DNA of 64,000 nt from Zoogloea sp. (GTDB lineage: Bacteria; Pseudomonadota; Gammaproteobacteria; Burkholderiales; Rhodocyclaceae): NCBI RefSeq assembly GCF_028689785.1, contig NZ_JAQVCN010000023.1:1-64000 (forward strand), read 5' to 3'. Shown here one piece after another: positions 9,141 to 20,268 of this stretch (positions within the stretch are counted from its first letter, which is position 1; every line of letters begins with the position of its first letter). A program made the position numbers and the translations under genes. The notes under the pieces were generated by a model that worked only from the letters and a program-made list of their open reading frames with translations, was not told the origin of the DNA and made no database searches.

Positions 9141-10894
9141 GGGGTACGCCGCCGGGCCAGGGACACGGTGAAGATGCCCCATTCGTCGATGCGTTGTTCG
9201 AGTTTGTCGAAGCCGGCGGCGTCCACCAGCTGGTCCATCTCGGCCTGGCTGCGCCGACGCATCACCCAGGCCTGGCCGCCCCGGTGGCTGGTGAGGGCGC
9301 GGGCGATGAGTTCGAGCTGGGGGTGCCAGGGCTGGCCGGTGTACAGCAGCAGTCCGCCGGGCTCGATGGCGTCGGCCATGCCGGCCAGGGAGCGGCTCAC
9401 CATGGTGTTGTCGGGGAAGAGTTCGTAGAGGCCTGAGACGATGCCGATGGTGGGGCGGGGTGACACGCCGGCCACCGAGGCCCGGTCGAAGGCGTCACCC
9501 TTCTCGAAGCGGGCGATGGTCTCCAGGCCCTTCTCGCGGATCAGGGTGGCTCCGTCACGCACGTTGATGTCGCTGAAGTCGCGCAGCAGGATGGATTCGG
9601 GGCGGCGCGGGGCTTCGGTGAGGGCTTCGAGCACGTAGCGGCCATGGCCGGCGGCGATGTCCAGCACCCTCAGGGGGCGGCCCTCGGTGTGCAGCCGGCC
9701 GAGGGCCAGGCGCAGGAGTTCTTCCAGGTGGCGCTTGCGCTGGCGGATGCCGCGCCAGCCGATGGCGTCCAGATAGTTGCGGTCGATGGCCCGGCCCAGA
9801 GCACCGCTGCCGGTGGCGGTGTTGCGATAGATGTAATCGAGGGTACTGCCCGAATCGAAGCCGGTACGGTGCCCCAGGGCGATGCCCGCCGACAGGCGGC
9901 CGGCGAGTTTCATGCTGGCCCGATAGGTGGCCCAGTAGAGCCCCCGTGGGCTGAGGGGTGACAGGGGGCGGGCCAGGGCGTCGGATTCGTCCCGGGTGGC
10001 GCCGTGGCGGTCGGCATCGAGCAGGCGCACCGGGGTGGTGGGGTGGTCGAACTGGCGCAGGATGAAGTCGCGGGCCTTGTCGGTGGCGAGCTTGCGGCCT
10101 TTCTCGCCGAGGGTGTCGTGGTAGAAGCCGTCGAGCACGTGCTTCTCCTTGACTGCCGAGCCCAGCCTGTTGAAGAAGCGATGCTGGGGGCCGTGATGGA
10201 CCACCCAGTCGGCGCCGGAGATGAGCAGCTGGGTGGGCAGGGTGATGGCCTGGGCGTCGGCCACGACCCGCTCGGCGGCTTCGTAGAGGCCGAGCAGGAT
10301 GTTCACCGAGATGGCCCGGGCGATCAGCGGGTCCTTGGCGTAGCTTTGCTGGCGGGCCGGGTCGTGGGTCAGGAACGTGGCCTTGACGTAGCTGTTCACG
10401 AAGAAGTTGCCGCGCAGCTTTTCAAGCAAAGCCAGGCCTGGGCGTGCGAAGGGGACGTAGAGCTTGACCTGGAAGGCCGGCGAAGCGAGCACCAGGCAGC
10501 GCACCCGCGGCGCGTAGTCGTGAGCCCAGGTGGACACCAGCACCGCGCCGACGCTTTGGGCCAGCACGGCCATGTCGGCGTGGGCGATGCCGTGATGATC
10601 GCGGATGTGATCGATGAAGGTCTGCACGTCGCGCACCGAGGTGCCGAAGCTCGGTGAATGCCCGCGGGCGCCAGGGGAGTGGCCGTGGCCGCGGGCGTCC
10701 CAGGCGAAGAAGTCGAAGCCGGGCAGGTCCAGCTCGTTGGCCAGGTGGGCGATGCGGCCGGAGTGCTCGTGGCCCCGGTGGAACATCACCACGGCGCCCC
10801 GTCGCGGCCCACTGGCGGGCCAGTGGCGGTAGAACAGCTGTACCCCGTCGTGGGTTTCGAAATGGTGTTCGGAGACCGGGCGGGGTGGGTTCAT
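9137..10894 (-). CDS. Alpha/beta hydrolase fused to SAM-dependent methyltransferase (YnbC-like)
   Basis: A 585-residue two-domain protein. The first ~300 residues are a monoglyceride-lipase-like alpha/beta hydrolase (FHRGHEHSGR oxyanion region, nucleophile elbow LAQSVGA with Ala replacing the first Gly, late catalytic HDTLG-type His). The rest is a class I methyltransferase with SAM motif VLDIAAGHGRY. E. coli YnbC matches it in length and layout. The start at 10894 (MNPPRPVSEHHF) is chosen; the open frame to 11332 overlaps the CDP-alcohol transferase. It may deacylate and methylate a lipid made by the neighbours, which is inferred from context only. Confidence 0.85.
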   Translation of the reverse strand: MNPPRPVSEHHFETHDGVQLFYRHWPASGPRRGAVVMFHRGHEHSGRIAHLANELDLPGFDFFAWDARGHGHSPGARGHSPSFGTSVRDVQTFIDHIRDHHGIAHADMAVLAQSVGAVLVSTWAHDYAPRVRCLVLASPAFQVKLYVPFARPGLALLEKLRGNFFVNSYVKATFLTHDPARQQSYAKDPLIARAISVNILLGLYEAAERVVADAQAITLPTQLLISGADWVVHHGPQHRFFNRLGSAVKEKHVLDGFYHDTLGEKGRKLATDKARDFILRQFDHPTTPVRLLDADRHGATRDESDALARPLSPLSPRGLYWATYRASMKLAGRLSAGIALGHRTGFDSGSTLDYIYRNTATGSGALGRAIDRNYLDAIGWRGIRQRKRHLEELLRLALGRLHTEGRPLRVLDIAAGHGRYVLEALTEAPRRPESILLRDFSDINVRDGATLIREKGLETIARFEKGDAFDRASVAGVSPRPTIGIVSGLYELFPDNTMVSRSLAGMADAIEPGGLLLYTGQPWHPQLELIARALTSHRGGQAWVMRRRSQAEMDQLVDAAGFDKLEQRIDEWGIFTVSLARRRTP

Positions 10895-10902
10895 CGCTGA
10901 CC

Positions 10903-11517
10903 TCAGTGTGGGGTGTGGGCCTGGCGGACACCGCTGTGGATGCGGTTGAAGGTGTTGAGCAGGATGGCAAGGGCTGCGGCCGGCATGATCCAGAAGGCAA
11001 GGTCGGGCAGGCTGCCGGCCAGGCCCAGCCACAGGCCCAGGGCGCCGAACAGGAAGGCCCGGTCGCTCTTGCCCATGGGGCCGTCGTACTGGCGGGGGGC
11101 GCCGACCATGGGGCCGAGGGCGCCGGCCATCTCGGACACGGCAGACAGGAAGATCACCGCCCCCACGCTGCCCCAGCCAAAGGGCGCCACCGCCACGAAG
11201 GGCAGGTAGAGGGCCGCATCGGAGACTACGTCGGAGAGTTCGTTGAAGTAGGCGCCGAGGGCTGACTGCTGCCCGAACTCCCGGGCCAGCATGCCATCCA
11301 CCGCGTTGAAGGCCATGCGCAGGAACATCCACAGGGGCAGCAGCAGAAAGGCCCTGCTGTTGCCGGCATTGAGGAACAGGCCCAGGCCGAGGGCAAGGGA
11401 GATCAGCATGGCGGCCAGGGTGACCTGGTTGGCGGTGACACCGGCCGCAGCCAGCCGGCTGACGATGGGCCGGAGCAGCGCCTGGAAGCGGGGCTTGAGC
11501 TGGTAGATGCTGATCAT
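10903..11517 (-). CDS. CDP-alcohol phosphatidyltransferase family protein (YnbA-like), variant active site
   Basis: An integral membrane enzyme of about 204 residues with 5-6 helices. The family transfers a phosphatidyl group from CDP-diacylglycerol to an alcohol. The signature normally reads D-x2-D-G-x2-A-R-x8-G-x3-D-x3-D. Here it reads NAVDGMLAR, then GAYFNELSD: the first and third Asp are Asn, while the second Asp, Gly-Ala-Arg elements and the last Asp (the usual catalytic base) are kept. Probably first gene of the seven-gene operon. Start MISIYQLKPRF (11517) is preferred to 11559. It may use an unusual metal geometry or be inactive. Confidence 0.82.
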   Translation of the reverse strand: MISIYQLKPRFQALLRPIVSRLAAAGVTANQVTLAAMLISLALGLGLFLNAGNSRAFLLLPLWMFLRMAFNAVDGMLAREFGQQSALGAYFNELSDVVSDAALYLPFVAVAPFGWGSVGAVIFLSAVSEMAGALGPMVGAPRQYDGPMGKSDRAFLFGALGLWLGLAGSLPDLAFWIMPAAALAILLNTFNRIHSGVRQAHTPH

Positions 11518-11572
11518 CTGAGTCACGCGGGGTGCCGACCTGCCGATTCTGCCATGCAACCGGGCGGATGCT

Positions 11573-12880
11573 TCAGATCTTCGTCGCCCGGCTCAGGTGC
11601 AGCCCGATCTCGCCCAGGCTGGGGTTGTTGGGGAGCAGGGTGCCATTGACCTCGATGATCGGAGTGCCGATGGCGCCGTTGCCCAGCCCGGCCTCGCGCA
11701 GGCGGAGGTTGAGGCGGGCCTCGGCGGCGGGGTCTTCGTCGATCACGAGTTCGACATAGCGCACGCCCATGCTGTCGAACTGCTGGCGTTTCTCGGCACA
11801 GAAGCCGCAGGTGCTCAGGGAGTACATGACGATCCGGTCGCGGCTGGCGTCATAGTGCTGGGTGAAGGCGGCCCTGCCTGTGTCCTTGCCGGGCATGTTG
11901 GGCAGCTCGGGTATGGACGGCAACTGGGTGCCGAAAAGGCTGATGGCGAAGAAGATGGCGGCGCCAATCAGCGCCAGCCCACCGAGCAGCCCGACGACCG
12001 ACACCGGGCGGGCCGGCTCGCCCCAGGCATTGCTGCGTTTCTCGCCAGGCACCACGAGTAGCAGCAGGGCCGCCACGCCGCCCAGGTAGGGAATCCAGGT
12101 CACCAGCGTCCACCACCCGCTGAGGCCCAGGTCGTGGAGGCGGAACACGGTGCAGCGGGTGCCATAGATGAACATGAGGAGCAGTCCGAGGCCGCCGATA
12201 AGCATGCCCGGAATGCCGAGGGTGAAGATGAGGATGGCGAGGGCCAAGGAGCCGCCGAAAGTCAGCAGACCGGTGAGCAGGAAGTTGCGGCGCCCGAAGC
12301 GCCCCCGGAAACCCAGGCCGACAATGCCGCTGTCGGCCAGCTCCGATGGTGGCTCGGCGGGTGTCAGCATGTGCGTGACGGCTGGGCTCTCTGCCTTGGC
12401 CGGAGGTGGGGCGGCCCGGGAGGCGGCGAAGCGGGGCATGTCGATGGAGCAGGCACGGCACAGGGTGCGGCGCGGCTGCTCTTCGCCGCAGGCCGGGCAG
12501 ACCATGAGGTCGATGGGGGCTGCGGCCAGGGCTGCGGGGACGGGCCCGGGAGCCGTTTCGCGGACTGCCTGCGGAGCGGGTTGTGGGGCCAGCGGCGGAG
12601 TCGGCCCACGAACCGGGGTGGGCTCGGGCTCGGGGGCGACCGGAGGGGTGAGTGGAGGCTCGATCATGATGCGCAGCCCAATGGCCTCCAGGCGCGCCTG
12701 GTAGCGCAGCGCCTCGGTTTCGTTGAGCCCCCTGCGCAGGCTGACCCGTGTGCCGGAGAACACGCTGTCCATGGTTTCAGGCTGACACTTGAGCAGCACC
12801 TGGAGCTGGCGTCGGCAGCTTATGGCGTCGTGCCCGGGGAGGATCTCGCCGAAGAAGAGGATCGAATGGACTGAGGGCAC
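11573..12880 (-). CDS. Zinc-ribbon, DUF805 membrane and glutaredoxin fusion protein
   Basis: About 435 residues with four parts. An N-terminal soluble domain (ILFFGEILPG, VFSGTRVSLRRG) is followed by a Pro-rich linker. A zinc ribbon comes next (CPACGEEQ and CRACSIDM). Then a DUF805-type membrane domain with about four helices (RFGRRNFL, RLHDLGLSGWW). Last is a glutaredoxin-like domain with redox pair CGFC in YSLSTCGFCAEK and the cis-Pro TP in GTPIIEVNG. The GTG at 12880 follows CGGAG at good spacing and is chosen over ATG 12928. The role is probably a membrane-associated thiol-disulfide function, not demonstrated. Confidence 0.78.
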   Translation of the reverse strand: MPSVHSILFFGEILPGHDAISCRRQLQVLLKCQPETMDSVFSGTRVSLRRGLNETEALRYQARLEAIGLRIMIEPPLTPPVAPEPEPTPVRGPTPPLAPQPAPQAVRETAPGPVPAALAAAPIDLMVCPACGEEQPRRTLCRACSIDMPRFAASRAAPPPAKAESPAVTHMLTPAEPPSELADSGIVGLGFRGRFGRRNFLLTGLLTFGGSLALAILIFTLGIPGMLIGGLGLLLMFIYGTRCTVFRLHDLGLSGWWTLVTWIPYLGGVAALLLLVVPGEKRSNAWGEPARPVSVVGLLGGLALIGAAIFFAISLFGTQLPSIPELPNMPGKDTGRAAFTQHYDASRDRIVMYSLSTCGFCAEKRQQFDSMGVRYVELVIDEDPAAEARLNLRLREAGLGNGAIGTPIIEVNGTLLPNNPSLGEIGLHLSRATKI

Positions 12881-13025
12881 TGCAGACTCCGATTGGGTGA
12901 TCGGGGCGGATTCTAAGCGCCATGTCATGCCCGGGCAATGACAAAGGCGTGTCTCCGGGTGTGGCCGAGCGGCTTTCCGGGAGGGCGGAGGAGTGCTATC
13001 TTCGCGCCCCCGCCGGAGACTGCCC

Positions 13026-13277
13026 ATGACTACCGCTGCCAGCCCCTTCGATCGCCGCCCTGCCGACTTGCACGAGGCTGAGACCCAGATCGCCTTGATC
13101 CGCGCCCTGCTGGCCCTTGCCGGTGTGGCCCATCGCAACCCGCCGCCGCCGCCCACCACCTGCTGCGGCCGGGGTTGCAATGGCTGTGTCTGGGAGGGCT
13201 ATTACGCGGCCCTCGGCTGGTGGAAAGATGACGCCCGGGAAGCCCTGGCGGATGGCGCCCTGAGCGCCGCCGCCTGA
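13026..13277 (+). CDS. Oxidoreductase-like domain protein, small Cys-rich
   Basis: An 83-residue protein whose centre, PPPPPTTCCGRGCNGCVWEGYY, matches the short 'oxidoreductase-like' domain (Pro-rich lead, CCGxGCxxCVW). The family is named after segments in larger oxidoreductases and has no proven activity. The Cys cluster could bind metal. The start at 13026 (MTTAAS) is preferred over 12993. It is followed by the SAH riboswitch of metH on the same strand. Confidence 0.7.
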   Translation: MTTAASPFDRRPADLHEAETQIALIRALLALAGVAHRNPPPPPTTCCGRGCNGCVWEGYYAALGWWKDDAREALADGALSAAA

Positions 13278-13319
13278 CCTTGGCAAGCAACCCGAAAACC
13301 CCGTAAAATCCGGCCCTTG

Positions 13320-13382
13320 CCGAGGAGCGTTGCGACCTGCTAATCCAGCGGGCCAGGCTCGGCAATCCACAACGGCGCTCGC
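13320..13382 (+). promoter_or_regulatory. S-adenosylhomocysteine (SAH) riboswitch upstream of metH
   Basis: The sequence follows the SAH riboswitch consensus. P1 is CCGAG (13320-13324) pairing with CTCGG (13358-13362). The conserved core GAGCGTTGCGACC follows P1. The pseudoknot pairs GAGCG (13325-13329) with CGCTC (13376-13380) within AACGGCGCTC. It lies 84 bases before the metH start. The known family turns genes of SAH recycling on when SAH is high. MetH regenerates methionine from homocysteine, so the placement fits. Confidence 0.9.
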
Positions 13383-13465
13383 AAACCTTCCAGCCGGGTT
13401 TGCCGCGCCGTTTGCTTTTGCATCTGTCGCCTCCGGCTGTGTTTTTCGCACCCCGAGGTAGATCC

Positions 13466-17167
<3,702 letters not shown>

Positions 17168-17194
17168 GCCGCGTCACAGCAGTAAAACCAGGCC

Positions 17195-17230
17195 ATCATC
17201 CGGACGCGCGCCCTCTCGTGTCCGGATGAT
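17195..17230. terminator. Bidirectional terminator between metH and the PEP-CTERM gene
   Basis: ATCATCCGGAC (17195-17205) and GTCCGGATGAT (17220-17230) form a perfect 11-bp stem with a 14-base loop, between the convergent stops at 17167 and 17243. No long T-run follows on either strand. Confidence 0.6.
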
Positions 17231-17242
17231 CCGTGTGCGGAT

Positions 17243-18034
17243 TCAGCGCGGCGAGCGGCGTTTGTGCAAGCCGACGGCGGCAAGCAGACCCGCCCCGATC
17301 AGCGACAGGCTGCCCGGTGCAGGGACGCCGTTGGGCTGGATGCTGTCCAGGCGGTCGTCGTCGGGCGTGGCGAAATCCACCAGCGTGTAAAGGCGTGGGG
17401 TCAAGGCCGTGGTCGGGGTGGCACCATCCAGGCCGCCCTGGAACTCCAGCCCCCACTCCGTGGCCTGGGATTCAAAGAACAGCACGTTGATGGCGTACAG
17501 GCCGGGAGCGGTGAACTCCACCGTGGTAGTGGGGCCGCTGAAGCTGTGAATGCCGTCGTTGTTGAGGATGCGGGTGCCCTGGATGTCTACCGCGCTGCCA
17601 TCGTCGGACGGGAGCCGGAAGGTCCACACCTCGCCGGCGTTCTGCACACCAAAGAAGCCCGCGAAGCGCATGACGGTGTTGAGCACGTCGTCGGGAAGGA
17701 CACTGTTGTTGTCCAGAGTGCTCTTTGCGACGGTATCAAGCACCGAGTCATACGTGGCCGAGGTGGATGTCGTGCCTGCCGGGCCGCTTGGGAAGTCGAT
17801 GGTCGTGGCCCGGAAATTGGCCGTCGCAAATCCGCCGCTGATGATGGTCTGGGCCTGGCTCAGGGTGTCGGTGTTGGGGTCGACGTTGGTCCATAGCTGC
17901 CCGGTCAGGCCATTGCCGCTGACGGCTGGTAAAGCATGGGTCGGGGTGCCGAAACTGTAAATGGCAGCGCTGGCTTCGACGCCGGTAAGCAGGGTGGCGC
18001 TGGCAAAGGCCAGCAAGGTGAGTTTGCGGATCAT
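17243..18034 (-). CDS. Exported protein with PEP-CTERM sorting signal
   Basis: 263 residues. The N-terminal signal peptide is about 24 residues (MIRKLTLLAFASATLLTG, then A-S-A). The C-terminus is a PEP-CTERM tripartite tail: VPAPGSLSL, a hydrophobic helix (IGAGLLAAVGL) and a basic end (HKRRSPR). Such tails are cleaved by exosortase in exopolysaccharide-producing Gram-negatives. The body is Thr/Asp-rich and beta-like, with W-T-F-R-L-P-S-D-D-G and a FTAPGLYAINVLFFE block resembling PA14-type carbohydrate-binding folds; that is inference. No exosortase gene is in the window. Confidence 0.78.
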   Translation of the reverse strand: MIRKLTLLAFASATLLTGVEASAAIYSFGTPTHALPAVSGNGLTGQLWTNVDPNTDTLSQAQTIISGGFATANFRATTIDFPSGPAGTTSTSATYDSVLDTVAKSTLDNNSVLPDDVLNTVMRFAGFFGVQNAGEVWTFRLPSDDGSAVDIQGTRILNNDGIHSFSGPTTTVEFTAPGLYAINVLFFESQATEWGLEFQGGLDGATPTTALTPRLYTLVDFATPDDDRLDSIQPNGVPAPGSLSLIGAGLLAAVGLHKRRSPR

Positions 18035-18469
18035 GGGGCGCCCTCTGTGGTGACAGACTGGATTGGGGTCGTCCTGGCTAGTCTTGGGCTCACTTTCACA
18101 ATCCGCTGGCGGGGTCGGGTCTCAGCACGATTCCAGCCTGACTGCCCACGGCTCCGGGACATGTCGATTGCAGCGGGCGGTGCGGTAGCCCGGGCGATGT
18201 CGTTTCTCGCTTTCGGGTTCTGCGGGTCCGCCCGGAGCTCTCCAAGCAATTTACAAACCCGGATTGAAAGTCTTTCAGAATCAATGGCTTTTCGGTTGTG
18301 GGCGGTAACTTTCCGGCGTTGATGTAAAAAAAATCGACGGATACCTTGTCGTCAGTCTTGCAAGACGCAGGCTCTGATTGCAGAGCCGAGCATTACTGTT
18401 TCATCAGTCCGGACCGTGGCCGGATGAGGCGAGATGGAGTTTCGGGAGATGACAACCCTGCCAGGGCTA
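18035..18469. other. 435-base gene-free stretch upstream of the PEP-CTERM gene
   Basis: It must hold the promoter of the minus-strand PEP-CTERM gene and the 3' end of the norEFQ transcript. I see no convincing sigma-54 (-24/-12) element, no strong terminator, and no frame with a recognisable product. The part around 18240-18360 is AT-richer than its surroundings (ATGTAAAAAAAATCG), which fits a promoter region. Confidence 0.5.
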
Positions 18470-19267
18470 TCAGCGGCCGAATGTTGCCCGCACTACCTCC
18501 TGCAGGGCATCTGCGACATCCACGTCGTCCGTCAGGCTTTCCACCAAGGCGGAGCGGCAGGCCTCGACCGGGTCGAGGCCGACCTTGACCAGCTTGGCCG
18601 CATAGACCAGCAGGCGGGTGGACACGACTTCCTCGAGATCCACATCTTTCAGGCTGCGCAGGCGGCCGGCGATGGATACGAGTTGCTTGGCCAGCATCGG
18701 GTCGCAGCCGGCTTCACCGATCAGGATGGACTCTTCCCGCGAGGCAGCCGGGAAGTCGAAGCGCAGGCTGATGAAGCGCTGTCGGGTGGAGGGTTTGAGG
18801 CCCTTCAGGAAATTCTGATAGCCGGGGTTGTAAGACATCACCAGCATGAAGTTGTCGGGGGCGTGGAGGAGTTCGCCGGTGCGTTCGATGGGCAGCACAC
18901 GGCGGTCGTCGGCCAGGGGGTGGATCACGACGGTGGTGTCGCGGCGGGCCTCGACCACTTCGTCCAGGTAGCAGATCCCGCCTTCCCGCACGGCGCGGGT
19001 CAGGGGGCCGTCGCTCCACACCGTCTGCCCGTCGCCGAGGAGGTGACGGCCCACCAGGTCGGCGGCGGTGAGGTCGTCGTGGCAGGCCACCGTGTAGAGC
19101 GGCAGGCCCAGGCGGGCGGCCATGTGGGCCACGAAGCGGGTCTTGCCGACACCGGTGGGGCCCTTGATGAGGAGGGGCAGGCGGTTTTTCCAGGCCTGCT
19201 CGAAGACCTCGATCTCGTTGCCGGCGGGTTCGTAAAAGGGCGTGTCTGTGCGCATGGGGGCATTCAT
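18470..19267 (-). CDS. norQ: NorQ/CbbQ-family AAA+ ATPase
   Basis: A MoxR-type AAA+ ATPase of 265 residues needed with NorD to assemble active NO reductase (metal or cofactor insertion). Walker A is KGPTGVGKT. Walker B is ICYLDEVVEA. The GYQNFLKGLKPSTRQRF block and the C-terminal CbbQ/NirQ domain are present. It starts in an ATGA overlap with the small NorF-like gene. The usual partner norD (VWA protein) is absent on both sides, so it must lie elsewhere. Confidence 0.9.
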   Translation of the reverse strand: MNAPMRTDTPFYEPAGNEIEVFEQAWKNRLPLLIKGPTGVGKTRFVAHMAARLGLPLYTVACHDDLTAADLVGRHLLGDGQTVWSDGPLTRAVREGGICYLDEVVEARRDTTVVIHPLADDRRVLPIERTGELLHAPDNFMLVMSYNPGYQNFLKGLKPSTRQRFISLRFDFPAASREESILIGEAGCDPMLAKQLVSIAGRLRSLKDVDLEEVVSTRLLVYAAKLVKVGLDPVEACRSALVESLTDDVDVADALQEVVRATFGR

Positions 19268-19536
19268 TTCAGGGCGATCCAGTAGGCCACGGCGATGAGG
19301 GCCGAAACGAGGAGCAGCCAGCCTATCAGCAAGCTGCGCCAGAAGAACTTGACGCCGCGCAGGCCCATGAAATCGAGCACCACGAGGCGTCCCTTGACGA
19401 TGCTGATGCTCAGCAGCAGGAGCATGGCCACCGGACCGGTGATGCCCAGCATGTCGCCTGTTTCGCCGATGGCGAAGGTGGCGAGGGTGGCCAGCAGCAG
19501 CACGACCCAGACGGTGTTGAGGTGACGGGTATTCAT
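19264..19536 (-). CDS. norF: NorF-like small membrane protein (cytochrome c oxidase subunit IV family)
   Basis: A 90-residue protein with three hydrophobic helices (VWVVLLLATLATFAIG, GPVAMLLLLSISIVKG, SLLIGWLLLVSALIAVAY). It matches the COX IV-like/NorF small subunits found beside norE. NorF is an accessory of NO reductase activity, not part of the catalytic core. It overlaps norE by 4 bases at its start and norQ by 4 bases at its end, so all three are coupled. Product class is supported by size, topology and neighbours rather than by a catalytic motif. Confidence 0.75.
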   Translation of the reverse strand: MNTRHLNTVWVVLLLATLATFAIGETGDMLGITGPVAMLLLLSISIVKGRLVVLDFMGLRGVKFFWRSLLIGWLLLVSALIAVAYWIALK

Positions 19537-20126
19537 CGCATCACGTAAACCAGCGGAAAGAGGACGATCCACACCAGGTCCACCATGTGCCAGTAGGCGG
19601 CGCCACTTTCGATGCCGTTCATGTCGGCCGGCCCGTAGGCCCCCTGGCGGGTTTTGAACCACAGGGCCACCAGGATCACCATGCCGAGGATGACGTGCAT
19701 GAAGTGAAAGAAGGTGAGGGACAGGTAGAACATGTAGAAGGTGTTGGTAGACAGGTTGATGCCGGCCCCGAGCTTGTCGGCGTATTCGAAGCCTTTCACC
19801 ACCAGGAAGCCACCACCGCAGGCGATGCCGGCCAGCAACCAACGGGCGCCGGTGGTCGAGCGGGCCCGGCCGACGGCTTCCACGGCCCGGGCCACACAAG
19901 CACTGCCACTGATCAGCAACACTGTATTGAGGGCGCCGGCCTGGCGGTCGAGGGTGAGCTGCATGCTGTCGAAGAGTTCGACATTGCGGGCCCGGGCAAA
20001 GGCATAGGCAGCAAAGAACACACCGAAGGCCAGCAATTCGGCGAGGATGAAGAACCAGATCGCCAGGTCACCCGGAGGAGCAGAGGCCGGGGCGTGGGGC
20101 GGTGGGGAGGTGGGGGCAAGGTCCAT
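19533..20126 (-). CDS. norE: NorE-like protein (cytochrome c oxidase subunit III family)
   Basis: A 197-residue membrane protein with about five helices and the COX3 family features: DLAIWFFILAELLAFGVFF at the start, the central FMHVILGM and the terminal YWHMVDLVWIVLFPLVYV. In denitrifiers NorE supports NO reductase function. The ATG at 20126 is taken; a TTG at 20210 is in frame but adds a non-family leader. It is the first gene of norE-norF-norQ, divergent from the diguanylate cyclase at 20269. Confidence 0.83.
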   Translation of the reverse strand: MDLAPTSPPPHAPASAPPGDLAIWFFILAELLAFGVFFAAYAFARARNVELFDSMQLTLDRQAGALNTVLLISGSACVARAVEAVGRARSTTGARWLLAGIACGGGFLVVKGFEYADKLGAGINLSTNTFYMFYLSLTFFHFMHVILGMVILVALWFKTRQGAYGPADMNGIESGAAYWHMVDLVWIVLFPLVYVMR

Positions 20127-20268
20127 GTCCGAAGTGTCGCCGGGGTGGGGCTGACAAGCCTTGATCTGCCCCAAGTTCCGGTATGTGTGCGGAGGGGAAA
20201 GACCCCTCAAGTTTTGTGACTTTGCAGCGTTACTATCACTTTAGTCATAAAGACGGGCAGGCAGGGCA

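Noticed and set aside
9137-11332. Extended 731-residue hydrolase-methyltransferase
   Set aside because: The leader overlaps the CDP-alcohol transferase gene in another frame; MNPPRPVSEHHF at 10894 fits the family start.
20161-20174. FNR-like site (TTGAT-CTGC-CCCAA) upstream of norE
   Set aside because: Only one half matches the consensus and the distance to the start would leave almost no leader, so I do not call it.
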